Positions 26,657 through 36,194 are shown, counted from the stretch's first letter. The stretch is DNA of 64,000 bases from Acidovorax defluvii (GCA_003268905.1 QLTU01000010.1:61182-125181), one strand, 5' to 3'. Made by a program: numbers and translations. Notes: generated by a model from the letters alone, not told the origin.

Positions 26657-27766
26657 TCATAACCTGTGCGTGCGGTCGCCGTTCGCAAAGCCCACCGGCT
26701 CCCACGGCTCGCCCTTGCACAGTGCCAGCACCTTGAACAGCTCGCCCATTTCGTGTTCCATGATCAATTTGGCCGCTATCGCCCGTTGGGCAAGCGCCTG
26801 CCGCTCCATTTTTGGGAGCAAACCGCAGTTGATGAGAAAGTGCGCCTGGGTGGTGTAGCCGAGCACGCTCCAACCCTGGCCCTCGGGCAAGCGCTGGTCC
26901 TGCGCGGCCAACGCCATGGCGGTGAAATTGACGTGGGCGGTGATGTCCTTGAGGCCCACCTCGGCGAGTGGATCATCGTCAGAGCGGTGCGCGCGGTGGC
27001 ACATCACCGTACCCATGTGGCGCTGAGGGTGGTAGTACTCACTCTCGCCAAAGCCATAGTCCAGCAAAAGGACCGCGCCACGCACCAGCCGGTCACCCAG
27101 GGTGTGGATGAAGGCTTCGGCCTGCGGGTGGATCTCGGTCAGGTAGTCCTGCGGTCCCTCGATGTCGACGGGCGGGCGCAGGTCGGTGGGCCGGTCTTCC
27201 CAGGCAAAGGTGCCGTTCTGCACCGTCACGCCGCGCTCGTGCCACACGCCGCCCTGCGCACCGCCGTGGCGCGCGAGCAGCTTCACGGGCATGGCGTCGA
27301 GCACCTCGTTGCCGACCACCACGCCCTCCATGCGTTCCGGCAGCGCATCGACCCAGCGCACCTTGCCTTCGTGCGCCGTCAGCAGCGCCTGCTGGCGCGC
27401 GCGCAGGCTGCCCGAAAGATCGACGATGGTGTAGCGATGAACGGCATCCCCCAGGGCGTCCAGCAGCTGCAGCGCCAGCGCACCCGAGCCAGCGCCAAAC
27501 TCCCAGACCTCATGGGTGCCGGTGCGCGCCAACGCCTCGGCCACCTGCACGGCCAGCGTCTGGCCGAACAGCGGCGTCATCTCGGGGGCGGTCACGAAGT
27601 CGCTGCCCGAACTGGGCAGGGCACCGAACTTGGGCAGGTCGCCCGCGTAGTAGCCCAGGCCCGGCGTGTAGAGAGCCAGCTCCATGAAGCGGTCGAAACC
27701 GATCCAGCCGCCAGCGGCGCCAATGGCCTGCGCGACACATTCCTCAAGCGATGTGCCATGCAGCAT
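26657..27766 (-). CDS. SAM-dependent methyltransferase, MidA/NDUFAF7 family
   Basis: 369 residues. The DUF185/MidA pattern is strong: IGFDRFMELALYTPGLGYYA, SDFVTAPEMTPLFGQ, EFGAGSGALALQLLDAL (SAM-binding), GNEVLDAMPVKLL and LLLDYGFGESEYYHPQR. In eukaryotes the homologue methylates an arginine of respiratory complex I; the bacterial substrate is not settled. ATG 27766 is used because GGGAG lies 9 bases before it; an in-frame TTG sits 18 bases upstream. Confidence 0.9.
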   Translation of the reverse strand: MLHGTSLEECVAQAIGAAGGWIGFDRFMELALYTPGLGYYAGDLPKFGALPSSGSDFVTAPEMTPLFGQTLAVQVAEALARTGTHEVWEFGAGSGALALQLLDALGDAVHRYTIVDLSGSLRARQQALLTAHEGKVRWVDALPERMEGVVVGNEVLDAMPVKLLARHGGAQGGVWHERGVTVQNGTFAWEDRPTDLRPPVDIEGPQDYLTEIHPQAEAFIHTLGDRLVRGAVLLLDYGFGESEYYHPQRHMGTVMCHRAHRSDDDPLAEVGLKDITAHVNFTAMALAAQDQRLPEGQGWSVLGYTTQAHFLINCGLLPKMERQALAQRAIAAKLIMEHEMGELFKVLALCKGEPWEPVGFANGDRTHRL

Positions 27767-27816
27767 GTATGTAAACTCCCGCAACGATAGTCCTTCTAAA
27801 TCTTTAGAACAATTGT

Positions 27817-28689
27817 ATGGAATCCAATCAGCCGTCAGGCGCCAACGGAATCAAAGATGCCATAGTGACGCTTCCAGCGTGGGGTATTTTCCTCATCGGA
27901 TTGTTATGTATCAGCTCACTGCTGACTGCGCTGTGGCTTCTAGCCTTCTCCAAAGAAGATAATCTCAAAGGCAATGCCATTCAACTGCTTATCGTTCTTA
28001 TACCACTAACGTCTGCCGTGATTGCCGCAATCGCCATACGCCGCACATCAACACGGCAGATTGACAGATTGGTAACCGGATTTCTGGAAGAAACAGTGCT
28101 GGAACGATTTAAAAGCTGGGCCCACCCTTTGCAGAGAAATGGTCTCTCTGATTTTATTTACCCTTTTTCTGACGTAAAATTAGTATCACCCACTCAAAAC
28201 CGCTCCTACGCTTACTTCAGTTTCAGATGGCGCGAAATGCCTCAGCATGAAGCGATCGTTGGAATAAAAACAAACGTTTTTAATTTTGAGATATTCGCAA
28301 GAATATCTATCGAAACACCAAATACAATAAATATCAATTCAGCACACGAGAATATATTAATCACAAAAGAAAATATTTCCACAATATCGAATCACCCAAT
28401 ACTAAGCCAGTTCATTGGGATAATTCAAGGCTCAGCAAGCGAGGGCTACGAAATCAAGATTGAATTTGGCAAGCCCGAAATCAAAGAACAATGCACCAAT
28501 ATATCCATGCATATATCGCTGCGCCAGAAGCTCAGGGAAAACTTCTTGGCCTCACCATTCTTAAAGCGCTATTTTGCAGAAGATGCAGCCATCGCAATTG
28601 GCGTACTTTTCTCCGAATGGCAAAAAAGCAGCTTCTGGCCAAAATCGACATATCCACTACCATCCAATGTCGAACATCCAAATGAGTGA
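27817..28689 (+). CDS. Unknown two-TM protein in AT-rich segment
   Basis: 290 residues, family not recognised. Two membrane helices at about 21-43 and 54-74 are followed by a soluble domain of some 210 residues, rich in Ile, Asn and Ser. The gene is far from local composition: in the 60 bases starting at 28261 only 17 are G or C, against 39 of 60 at 30061. Recent transfer is therefore likely. It starts 50 bases past the divergent methyltransferase start and overlaps the next gene by 8 bases, so the two are coupled. Confidence 0.8.
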   Translation: MESNQPSGANGIKDAIVTLPAWGIFLIGLLCISSLLTALWLLAFSKEDNLKGNAIQLLIVLIPLTSAVIAAIAIRRTSTRQIDRLVTGFLEETVLERFKSWAHPLQRNGLSDFIYPFSDVKLVSPTQNRSYAYFSFRWREMPQHEAIVGIKTNVFNFEIFARISIETPNTININSAHENILITKENISTISNHPILSQFIGIIQGSASEGYEIKIEFGKPEIKEQCTNISMHISLRQKLRENFLASPFLKRYFAEDAAIAIGVLFSEWQKSSFWPKSTYPLPSNVEHPNE

Positions 28690-30016
28690 CGTCCTAATTA
28701 TTGGCGCAGGACCTGCTGGCTGTAGTTGTGCACTATGGCTAGCCCAGCAAGGTATAGAGAGCATCATACTGGAAGAAACCAGTACTCCGATGAATACCCT
28801 GCGCGAGCTGAATCTTACGCAAGACTGGGTTCTTGGGCACCCCAACACCTCAACCGCAAAGCTTGCAGACCTCTACACACAACACATAAAAACCGAAAAA
28901 CTCATCAGCATACTCTCCGATGTTCACGTGGAACAAGTGGAGCATCTAAGTTCCAACAGAAAAATTTTCAAACTCAGCAATGGCACGCGATTGGAGACTC
29001 GGGCTTTAGTTATTGCTACAGGTCTTCGTACCAAACGCCTTGCATCATGCGATGCACTTAATTCCCCAATGGATGCGGTGCAGCTCACAAAATACCGAAA
29101 TACATTGCGATCACAGCGCATTCTTTTAATTGGCGGCGGCGATAATGCTGTTGAGAATGCATTATTTTTAGCCAATCAAAACAATGCGGTAGTGCTTTGG
29201 GCACGCAGCGAATTGCGCGCACAACCACACTTCCAATCCCAGCTAAAAAACAACAGGGATATTTATAAACGCATTGGCATCGCCATGCCAAACAAAATAG
29301 AAAAATTGAACGATGGAACATGGCAGGTGACAAGCGATATTTTCGGAAAAGAAATATTTGACGACGTCGCTGCACTCATTGGTTTCGAGCCCAATGAAGT
29401 TTTTTGGAGCCAGCTACAAAGCAGCAGTGCATGGGCAAGCGTCGGCTGGCCACATTGGCCGCTGCAAAAGCATGATCTTTCAGCAGCTCACGGTTTATTC
29501 TTCGCTGGCGATATCAGCCAACGCTTGCACCCCAGCGTCCAAACCGCACTTGCAGATGGTGTTACCGCATCCAAACAAATCTGCCGGTGGCTGCAATCAC
29601 ACGGACCTCAATTGGTTGCTCCACCGCTGTCAGAAGCAAGTTGCATGCCTTCTGTTGGCGTGGCACATGTATTAAATATTACCGGGTTGCGTTTCCACGC
29701 CAACCTGGGCATCCTTGCGCACGAAAAAAACGCGCCCCAGCCCATCCAGGTGGATGCCGAGCTGAGCCTGGGCGCGCAGCCGCTGCGGCCGCACGACGAC
29801 GACATCGCGCATGTGCTCGACTACCGCAAGGTGCGCCAGATCATCATCGACGAGTGCACGGCCGAGCATGTGAACCTGCTGGAAAGCCTGATCGGCAAGC
29901 TGGCGCAGCGGCTCATGCAGCTGCCCGGGGTGCGCGGCGTGCGCGTGAAAATCGCCAAACTCGAAATTTTTGACGACTGCGAAGTCGCCATCCGCATGGA
30001 AACGGGACAGTGGTGA
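28682..30016 (+). CDS. folB: Fused thioredoxin-reductase-like flavoprotein / dihydroneopterin aldolase
   Basis: 444 residues. Residues 1-325 form a TrxR-like FAD/NAD(P)H protein: FAD motif [13 protein letters not shown] motif VIATGLR, NADPH motif [11 protein letters not shown], second FAD motif GLFFAGDI. The CxxC redox pair of true thioredoxin reductases is absent. From about residue 330 ([20 protein letters not shown]) to the end it is a complete FolB: catalytic Glu in [23 protein letters not shown], Lys in VKIAKLEIF. FolB cleaves dihydroneopterin in folate synthesis. The flavoprotein part is AT-rich, the FolB part GC-rich. A start at 28667 is possible, and an internal ATG at 29645 could release FolB alone. 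Confidence 0.82.
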   Translation: MSDVLIIGAGPAGCSCALWLAQQGIESIILEETSTPMNTLRELNLTQDWVLGHPNTSTAKLADLYTQHIKTEKLISILSDVHVEQVEHLSSNRKIFKLSNGTRLETRALVIATGLRTKRLASCDALNSPMDAVQLTKYRNTLRSQRILLIGGGDNAVENALFLANQNNAVVLWARSELRAQPHFQSQLKNNRDIYKRIGIAMPNKIEKLNDGTWQVTSDIFGKEIFDDVAALIGFEPNEVFWSQLQSSSAWASVGWPHWPLQKHDLSAAHGLFFAGDISQRLHPSVQTALADGVTASKQICRWLQSHGPQLVAPPLSEASCMPSVGVAHVLNITGLRFHANLGILAHEKNAPQPIQVDAELSLGAQPLRPHDDDIAHVLDYRKVRQIIIDECTAEHVNLLESLIGKLAQRLMQLPGVRGVRVKIAKLEIFDDCEVAIRMETGQW

Positions 30017-30021
30017 ACGCA

Positions 30022-30969
30022 ATGAATGCAATGGATAGCAGCGCCTGGACGGGCGAAGAAACTGCGGCGGCGCCAGAGCGCGTGCCCTTTGATTTCAAGA
30101 TCGAGCGCGAGGCGCACAAGCTCGAAAAGCGCCTGTGCCGCGAGGCCGGCAAGGCCATCGTGCAATACAACATGATCGAAGAGGGTGACAAGGTCATGGT
30201 TTGCATGTCGGGCGGCAAGGACAGCTATACGCTGCTCGACATCCTGCTCAAGCTCAAGGCCCGCGCGCCCATTCACTTTGAGCTGATCGCGGTCAACCTG
30301 GACCAGAAGCAGCCCGGGTTTCCCGAGCATGTGCTGCCCGACTACCTGCGCAGCGTGGGTGTGCCCTTCCACATCGAGAACGAGGACACCTACAGCATCG
30401 TCAAGCGCCTGATCCCCGAGGGCAAAACCACCTGCAGCCTGTGCAGCCGCCTGCGCCGGGGCATTCTGTACCGCGTGGCCGACGAGCTGGGCGCCACAAA
30501 AATAGCGCTGGGCCACCACCGCGACGACATTCTGGCCACGCTGCTGCTCAACATGTTCTTTGGCGGCAAGCTCAAGAGCATGCCCCCGAAGCTGGTGAGC
30601 GACGATGGCCGCCATGTGGTGATCCGCCCCCTGGCCTTTGTGGCCGAAAAAGACACCACGCAGTGGGCCAAGGTGCGCCAGTTCCCCATCATTCCCTGCA
30701 ACCTGTGCGGCAGCCAGGAGAACCTGCAGCGCAAGCAGGTGGGCGAAATGCTGCGCGAGTGGCAGAAAAAATACCCCGGCCGCGTGGAAAACATGTTCAA
30801 CGCCCTGCAGAACGTGGTGCCCAGCCACTTGCTCGATGGCGCGCTGTACGATTTCAAGGGCGCACACGCCACGGGCGTGGCCGATGACAACGGCGACAAG
30901 GCGTTTGACGCCGAAGATTTCCCGGAGCCATCTGCCTTGCCTGGCGTTCAGGTGGTGCGCATCCAGTAA
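30022..30969 (+). CDS. ttcA: tRNA 2-thiocytidine(32) synthetase
   Basis: About 315 residues. ATP-pyrophosphatase with PP-loop [14 protein letters not shown] and paired CxxC motifs for the Fe-S cluster ([12 protein letters not shown] and [14 protein letters not shown]). It thiolates C32 of certain tRNAs. A GTG at 30013 overlapping the folB stop (GTGA) is an equally possible start; ATG 30022 is given. FolB-TtcA adjacency is common in Burkholderiales. A terminator follows. Confidence 0.94.
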   Translation: MNAMDSSAWTGEETAAAPERVPFDFKIEREAHKLEKRLCREAGKAIVQYNMIEEGDKVMVCMSGGKDSYTLLDILLKLKARAPIHFELIAVNLDQKQPGFPEHVLPDYLRSVGVPFHIENEDTYSIVKRLIPEGKTTCSLCSRLRRGILYRVADELGATKIALGHHRDDILATLLLNMFFGGKLKSMPPKLVSDDGRHVVIRPLAFVAEKDTTQWAKVRQFPIIPCNLCGSQENLQRKQVGEMLREWQKKYPGRVENMFNALQNVVPSHLLDGALYDFKGAHATGVADDNGDKAFDAEDFPEPSALPGVQVVRIQ

Positions 30970-30971
30970 AG

Positions 30972-30998
30972 GCCGGCGCACCGCAGCCGGCGTTTTTT
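30972..30998 (+). terminator. Rho-independent terminator after ttcA
   Basis: GCCGGC (30972-30977), 8-base loop, GCCGGC (30986-30991; the sequence is self-complementary), then GTTTTTT. It lies between ttcA and the lipoprotein gene. Confidence 0.75.
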
Positions 30999-31012
30999 CT
31001 CAAGGAGTTGCC

Positions 31013-31591
31013 ATGAGATGGATCACTTTGCCCCTGCTGTGCGCAGCACTGTGGCTGACCGGTTGCGCCAGCACCCGCCTGGTGGACAGCGACGTGCAAT
31101 CGTTCTCCCAGCTCGCCGGCGCGCCCGCGCGGGCCACTTACAGCTTCGAGCGCTTGCCGTCGCAGCAAGCCCAGGGCGCCCAGCAGTCTGCCGTGGAAGA
31201 CCAGGCCCGGCTGGCGCTGGCCAAGGTGGGCCTGCGCCAGGACAGCGCGGCCCCGTTTTACCGCGTACACGTCCATGCCCGCACCGACCTACTGGCCTAT
31301 CCGGACTACTGGGATGGCCCCGGGTGGGGCTGGGGTGGCTGGGGCGGTGGCCGCGGCTTTTATGGCGGCCTGTCGATGCGTTTTCCGCCCCCCACGTTGT
31401 ACCGGCGCGAAGTCGGCCTGATCTTGCGCGAAGCGGCCACCGGCAACGTGGTGTACGAAACCCGCGCCGTGCACGAGGGTGTGTGGACCGACAACCCGGC
31501 CGTGTTTGCCGCCATGTTCGACGCGGCCCTGAACGGCTTTCCCACACCGCCCACCGGGCCGCGCCGCATCGTCCTGGAAATACCGCGCTGA
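31013..31591 (+). CDS. DUF4136-type lipoprotein
   Basis: 192 residues. A lipoprotein signal peptide ends in the lipobox LTGC (Cys at about residue 18). The mature part has the DUF4136 look: ATYSFERLPS, VEDQARLALAKVGLR, a Gly/Trp-rich strip (WGWGGWGGGRGFYGG) and LILREAATGNVVYETRAVHEG. These are outer-membrane or periplasmic lipoproteins of unknown role. AAGGAG lies before the ATG. The histidine phosphatase gene follows 16 bases later. Confidence 0.85.
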   Translation: MRWITLPLLCAALWLTGCASTRLVDSDVQSFSQLAGAPARATYSFERLPSQQAQGAQQSAVEDQARLALAKVGLRQDSAAPFYRVHVHARTDLLAYPDYWDGPGWGWGGWGGGRGFYGGLSMRFPPPTLYRREVGLILREAATGNVVYETRAVHEGVWTDNPAVFAAMFDAALNGFPTPPTGPRRIVLEIPR

Positions 31592-31607
31592 GGCGCGCCC
31601 AGTCCCC

Positions 31608-32246
31608 ATGCATGCCACCCGCATCATTGCCATACGCCATGGCGAAACCGCCTGGAACGTGGACACCCGCATCCAGGGGCATCTCGACATCCCGCTCAAC
31701 GACACCGGCCTGTGGCAGGCGCGGCAGCTGGCGCGGGCCCTCGCCGACGAGCCCGTGGCCGCCATCTACACCAGCGATCTGCAGCGCGCCCGGGCCACGG
31801 CCCAGGCCGTGGCGGACACCACGGGTGCACCCCTCACGCCCGAGCCCGATCTGCGTGAACGCAGTTTTGGCCACTTTCAGGGCCGCACCTTTGCGCAGAT
31901 CGAGGCCGAGCTGCCCGAAGACGCCCTGCGCTGGCGCAAGCGCGACCCGCACTACGCGCCCGAGGGCGGCGAGTCGCTGACCGCACTGCGCGAGCGCATC
32001 AACGCCACGGTGCACCGCCTGGCAGCGCGCCACCCCGGCGAGCTGGTGGTGCTGGTGGCGCATGGCGGCGTGCTCGACGTGATTTACCGCCTGGCCACCG
32101 GCCAGGAGATCCAGGCGCCGCGCACCTGGCAACTGGCCAACGCCGCCATCAACCGGCTGCTGTGGACGCCGCAGGGCCTCAGCCTGGTCGGCTGGGCCGA
32201 CACCCAGCACCTGGACAACGCGGCCCGCGATGAAACCACGGCCTGA
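31608..32246 (+). CDS. Histidine phosphatase / phosphoglycerate-mutase-like protein
   Basis: 212 residues. The catalytic motif IIAIRHGETAWN carries the phosphorylated histidine; the second histidine is in VLVAHGGVLDVIYR, and Glu in DLRERSFGHFQG completes the site. This branch (GpmB/CobC-like) covers several phosphatases, and the substrate is not evident. Its 3' end overlaps the next gene by 17 bases. Confidence 0.9.
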   Translation: MHATRIIAIRHGETAWNVDTRIQGHLDIPLNDTGLWQARQLARALADEPVAAIYTSDLQRARATAQAVADTTGAPLTPEPDLRERSFGHFQGRTFAQIEAELPEDALRWRKRDPHYAPEGGESLTALRERINATVHRLAARHPGELVVLVAHGGVLDVIYRLATGQEIQAPRTWQLANAAINRLLWTPQGLSLVGWADTQHLDNAARDETTA

Positions 32247-33408
32247 CCTTCCGCAGGCGCTGGCGGCCAGCGTGGGCCTGCGCGTGGACCGCATCGACAC
32301 GCCTGCACTGGTGGTGGACCTGGACGCCATGGAGCGCAACATCGCGCGCATGGCCGACTTTGCCCGCAAGCACCAGGTGCTGTGGCGCCCGCACGCCAAG
32401 CTGCACAAGAGCGCCGAAATCGCCCTGCAGCTGCAGCGCGCCGGGGCCGTGGGAGCCTGCGTGCAGAAGACCGCCGAGGCCGAGGCGCTGGCCGAAGGCG
32501 GCGTGCGCGACATCACCATCACCAACCAGGTCATCGCCCACCCCAAGCTGCTGCGCGTGGCGCGGTTGGCCGCACACCTGCAAACCCAGGGCGGGCGCCT
32601 GGCGCTGGCCGTGGACAGTGCCGAGGGCATCCAGCGCCTGGCCGAGGCCATGGCCCAGGCGGCGCCGCAGGCACGCATCGACGTGCTGGTCGAGATCGAC
32701 GTGGGCCAGGGCCGCTGCGGCGTGCCGCCGGGCGCGCCGGCGCTGGCGCTGGCCCAGGCGGTGGCGCGGCTCACGCCGCTGCGCTTTGCCGGCCTGCACG
32801 CCTACCACGGCCGTGCCCAGCACCTGCGCAGCGCGGCCGAGCGGCGCGAGGCCATTGCAGCCGCCGTGCAGGCGGCGCGCCACACGCGCGACCTCATCAC
32901 CGCCGCCGGGCTGCCGGTGCCACTGGTCACCGGCTCAGGCACGGGCACGCTGGTGCACGAGGCGGCCAGCGGCGTGTATGGCGAGTTGCAGGCGGGTTCG
33001 TTCCTGTTCATGGACACCGACTACGCCCGCAACGAGCGCGAGCCCGCGCAGCCCGTTTTCGAGCAGTCACTGTTTGTCAAAACGCAGGTCATCTCGGCCT
33101 GCGGCAGCCATGCCGTGTGCGACGCGGGCCACAAAAGCCACGCCATCGACTCGGGCCTGCCCACCGTGGCCCTGCTGCCACCGGGGCGCGGCCTGCGCTA
33201 CGCCAACGGCGGCGACGAGCATGGCGTGCTGTATGCCGACGGCCCCCAGGCCCGGCTGCCCGCGCTGGGCCAGATGCTGTGGCTGGTGCCGGGGCACTGC
33301 GACCCCACGGTGAATCTGCACAATTTCTTGATCGGCGTGCGCGGCGGGCTGGCCGCGGGCGTGGTGGAACGCATCATCAGGGTTGATGCCAGAGGCGCTT
33401 TGACCTGA
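32230..33408 (+). CDS. DSD1-family PLP enzyme (D-threonine aldolase-like)
   Basis: 392 residues. Fold type III (alanine-racemase-like barrel) with the PLP lysine motif LWRPHAKLHKS near residue 55, the phosphate site GSGTGT, and a C-terminal beta domain with the metal-binding pair in VPGHCDPTVN. These residues match D-threonine aldolase and D-serine deaminase-like proteins, which act on D-3-hydroxy-amino acids. It overlaps the phosphatase gene by 17 bases, so the two are co-expressed, though no shared pathway is apparent. Confidence 0.9.
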   Translation: MKPRPDLPQALAASVGLRVDRIDTPALVVDLDAMERNIARMADFARKHQVLWRPHAKLHKSAEIALQLQRAGAVGACVQKTAEAEALAEGGVRDITITNQVIAHPKLLRVARLAAHLQTQGGRLALAVDSAEGIQRLAEAMAQAAPQARIDVLVEIDVGQGRCGVPPGAPALALAQAVARLTPLRFAGLHAYHGRAQHLRSAAERREAIAAAVQAARHTRDLITAAGLPVPLVTGSGTGTLVHEAASGVYGELQAGSFLFMDTDYARNEREPAQPVFEQSLFVKTQVISACGSHAVCDAGHKSHAIDSGLPTVALLPPGRGLRYANGGDEHGVLYADGPQARLPALGQMLWLVPGHCDPTVNLHNFLIGVRGGLAAGVVERIIRVDARGALT

Positions 33409-33445
33409 TTGGGGCAAGAATCGGCGGACATTTTGTTGCCCTGCC

Positions 33446-35278
33446 ATGAGCCCCAGCCAGATCATCGTTCTTGCCACCCCGGTCTTTTTTGTGCTGATCG
33501 CCGTGGAGCTGGCCATTGGCCACAGGCGCCAGCGCAACACCTACCACCTGGCCGATGCCATGAGCAGCATCGGCCTGGGCATGCTCAGCCAGACCAGCGC
33601 GGTGTTCACGCGGCTGCTGCGCATTGGCATTTACACCGCCCTGTTCGAGCATGTGGCGCTGTGGCGCAGCGATGCGTTCTGGACCAGCCTGCCCGGCTGG
33701 CTGCTGGCACTGGTGTTCTACGACTTTTGTTACTACTGGCTGCACCGCATGGGCCACGAATCGGCCGTGCTGTGGGCCGCACATGCCGTGCACCACCAAA
33801 GCCAGGACTACAACCTCAGCACCGCGCTGCGCCAGACCAGCTCGGGCGCTCTTCTGGGCTGGGTCTTTTACGTGCCCATGGCGCTGGCCGGCGTGCCACC
33901 GCTGGCGTTTGGCGTGGTGGCGCTGATCGACCTGCTCTACCAGTTCTGGGTGCACACCGAACAGGTGGGACGCCTTTCGTGGTTTGACCGCTGGTTCTGC
34001 AGCCCCAGCAACCACCGCGTGCACCATGCCGTGAACGACGCCTATCTGGACAAGAACTATGGCGGCATTCTGGTTGTGTGGGACCGGATCTTCGGCACCT
34101 TCAAGGACGAGGATGACAAGGAAAAATGCGTGTACGGCACGCGCGGCCTGCTCAACAGCTGGGACCCGCTGTGGGCCAATGCCCAGGTGTATGCCGGGCT
34201 GGCGCACGACAGCTGGCACGCGCGCAGCTGGGGCGACAAGCTGCGCGTGTGGCTCAAGCCCCCGGGGTGGCGGCCCGCCGACGTGGCGCAGCGCTTTCCC
34301 AAGCCGGCCTTCGACATCGCCCGGATGCCGCGCTACAACCCCGCCATGACGCCCGCCACCCGCTGGTTCGCCAGCGTGCAGTTTGTGCTGCTGCTGGCGG
34401 GTGTTTCGGTGTTTTTGTGGCACGCCGACAGTGCCCCGCTGGCCCACAACACCGCATGGTTTGCGGCCCTGTTGGCCACGCAATGGGCCCTGGGTGCCGT
34501 GGTGCAGGGCCGCATCAGCATGCCGCTGGCCCTGATGATCGAAGCGGGTGCACTGGCGACCGCCACCAGTGCCGTGGGCTGGACCGAGTGGCACCTGGTG
34601 TTCAAGCCCCTGACGATGGTGATTGCTATAATATTAGTAGCTGCCTGCGCTTTATCCATAAGCGCTAGAGGCCGATTTTATGCAAAACCATGGGTCACCA
34701 TGGTGCTGGCGCTGGTGTTATCGCTGGCGGGTGATGTGTTTTTGATGCTGCACGGGCTCTTCATTCCCGGCCTGGTGAGTTTTCTGGGTGCGCACCTGGC
34801 CTACATCGCCCTGTTTCGCCTGGGTGTGCCGTGGTTTGCCCGCCGCGGTGCGCTGGTGGCCACACTCGCCGTGGGCACTGCCATGTACGCTTTTTTGTGG
34901 GCAGGCGGCCTGCCCGCCGCCTTGCGCGGACCGGTGGCGGCCTATGTGCTGGTGATTGCCCTCATGGCGGCGCAGGCCCTGGGGCGCGCACGGGCCCTGG
35001 GCACCAGCGCGGCGCGCATGGTGGCCGTGGGCGCATGCCTTTTCATGGTGAGCGACTCGCTGCTGGCCACCAGCCGTTTCGTGCAGCCCTTGCCCATGGC
35101 GCAGTTCTGGGTGCTCTCCACCTACTACGCCGCGCAGGTGCTGATTGTCTGGGGCTGGTTGCGGGAGCCGGTGTCCGCACCGGCAGATGCCGCCCCGCGG
35201 GTGGATGCGCCCGAGGGCGTGCAGGCGACCCACGCGCTCCTCGACCATCGCCGGGCCGTGCCCAACCGCCCGGTCTGA
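33446..35278 (+). CDS. Sterol desaturase-like / YhhN lysoplasmalogenase-like fusion
   Basis: 610 residues, almost entirely membrane-embedded. Residues about 1-300 form a fatty-acid-hydroxylase domain with the di-iron histidine clusters YWLHRMGHE, AHAVHHQSQ and NHRVHHAVN, closest in look to alkylglycerol monooxygenase (TMEM195) types. Residues about 385-585 form a YhhN/TMEM86 domain (GDVFLMLHG, SDSLLATSRF). The first type cleaves alkyl-ether lipids, the second vinyl-ether lysolipids, so one ether-lipid-degrading protein is plausible. A dispersed repeat encodes part of the junction helix (34624-34676). Confidence 0.87.
   Translation: MSPSQIIVLATPVFFVLIAVELAIGHRRQRNTYHLADAMSSIGLGMLSQTSAVFTRLLRIGIYTALFEHVALWRSDAFWTSLPGWLLALVFYDFCYYWLHRMGHESAVLWAAHAVHHQSQDYNLSTALRQTSSGALLGWVFYVPMALAGVPPLAFGVVALIDLLYQFWVHTEQVGRLSWFDRWFCSPSNHRVHHAVNDAYLDKNYGGILVVWDRIFGTFKDEDDKEKCVYGTRGLLNSWDPLWANAQVYAGLAHDSWHARSWGDKLRVWLKPPGWRPADVAQRFPKPAFDIARMPRYNPAMTPATRWFASVQFVLLLAGVSVFLWHADSAPLAHNTAWFAALLATQWALGAVVQGRISMPLALMIEAGALATATSAVGWTEWHLVFKPLTMVIAIILVAACALSISARGRFYAKPWVTMVLALVLSLAGDVFLMLHGLFIPGLVSFLGAHLAYIALFRLGVPWFARRGALVATLAVGTAMYAFLWAGGLPAALRGPVAAYVLVIALMAAQALGRARALGTSAARMVAVGACLFMVSDSLLATSRFVQPLPMAQFWVLSTYYAAQVLIVWGWLREPVSAPADAAPRVDAPEGVQATHALLDHRRAVPNRPV
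34624..34676 (+). repeat. Dispersed short repeat inside the desaturase fusion gene (in frame)
   Basis: TAGTAGCTGCCTGCGCTT, then ATCCATAAGCGCTAGAGGCC, colinear with the copy at 50729-50765. It is translated, roughly as residues 394-410, close to the start of the YhhN domain. Confidence 0.8.
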
Positions 35279-35288
35279 GTCCGTCGCG

Positions 35289-36194
35289 TCAGGCGGTGCA
35301 GGCCAGCGCCTGGGGCGGTGCGGTATCGGCAAGCGCCGGAAACCCGGTGAGCACGCCGGTGGGCGATCCGATGCGCGCCTGCAACGTCACCGTGTCACCA
35401 ATCATGATCAGCGCGGGCGGGTTCACGCCGTAGGCCACGCTCAACTGCGGCAGCGTTTGGAGCGTGCCCACAATGCTGCGCTGCCCGGGCAAGGTGGCGC
35501 GCTCGATCATGGCAGCGGGCGTGCTGGCCGGCAGGCCATGGGCGATGAGCTGGGCGCAGATGATGGGCAGGGTGCCCACGCCCATGTAGATCACCACGGT
35601 CTGGTGGGGCCGCACCAGCGCCGCCCAGTCCAGCGCCACGGTGCGCTCGCCTTCCTCGCCCTGCAAATGGCCGGTGGCAAACACCAGCATGGCGGCATGG
35701 TCACGGTGCGTGAGGGGGATACCCGTAGCCGCTGCGGCGCCCTGGGCCGCACTGATGCCCGGCACGGTGTCACAGGCAATGCCGGCGGCTGCCAGCGCCT
35801 CGGCCTCTTCGCCGCCGCGCCCGAAGATATACGGATCACCGCCCTTCAGGCGCACCAGCGAGCGGCCGCTTTGCGCCAGCCGCACCATGAGTTCGATGAT
35901 GCCTTCCTGCGGCAGGGTGTGGTTGCGGCTTTGCTTGCCGACGTAGATGCGCTCAGCTCCCACAGCGACATGCCCGAGCACATCGCTGGACACCAGGTTG
36001 TCATAAAGCACCAGATCGGCACTGGCAAGCACGCGTGCCGCCTTGAGCGTGAGCAACTCCGCGTCACCGGGCCCCGCACCCACCAGCGTGACACGGCCCC
36101 ATTCAGAAGGCGCGAGCCGGGGAAGAACCCCGCCAGAAGGGGCGGCGGCTGTGTTGCCGAGGGGGGGCTGCGAGGAGGGGTTGGCGGTGTCCAT
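35289..36194 (-). CDS. cobA: Uroporphyrinogen-III C-methyltransferase (haem d1 locus, NirE role)
   Basis: About 301 residues from ATG 36194 (GTG 36221 is possible). SAM-dependent enzyme that methylates uroporphyrinogen III twice to precorrin-2, the entry point to haem d1 and sirohaem. Motifs: VTLVGAGPGDAELLTLKAAR, ERIYVGKQSRNH, VRLKGGDPYIFGRGGEEAEA, VPGISAA. About 40 Pro/Ser-rich residues precede the enzyme core and are not typical. It is divergent from the nir genes and shares their FNR/DNR box region, so it most likely serves as NirE. Confidence 0.92.
   Translation of the reverse strand: MDTANPSSQPPLGNTAAAPSGGVLPRLAPSEWGRVTLVGAGPGDAELLTLKAARVLASADLVLYDNLVSSDVLGHVAVGAERIYVGKQSRNHTLPQEGIIELMVRLAQSGRSLVRLKGGDPYIFGRGGEEAEALAAAGIACDTVPGISAAQGAAAATGIPLTHRDHAAMLVFATGHLQGEEGERTVALDWAALVRPHQTVVIYMGVGTLPIICAQLIAHGLPASTPAAMIERATLPGQRSIVGTLQTLPQLSVAYGVNPPALIMIGDTVTLQARIGSPTGVLTGFPALADTAPPQALACTA

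Noticed and set aside
28574..28681. Longer N-terminus for the flavoprotein-FolB gene
   Set aside because: The extension would overlap the upstream gene by over 100 bases. The FAD motif begins directly after ATG 28682 (or 28667).
36110..36190. The extra N-terminal residues of CobA as another GC-rich repeat insertion
   Set aside because: Short G and C runs are present, but no alignment with the other repeats holds over more than a few bases.
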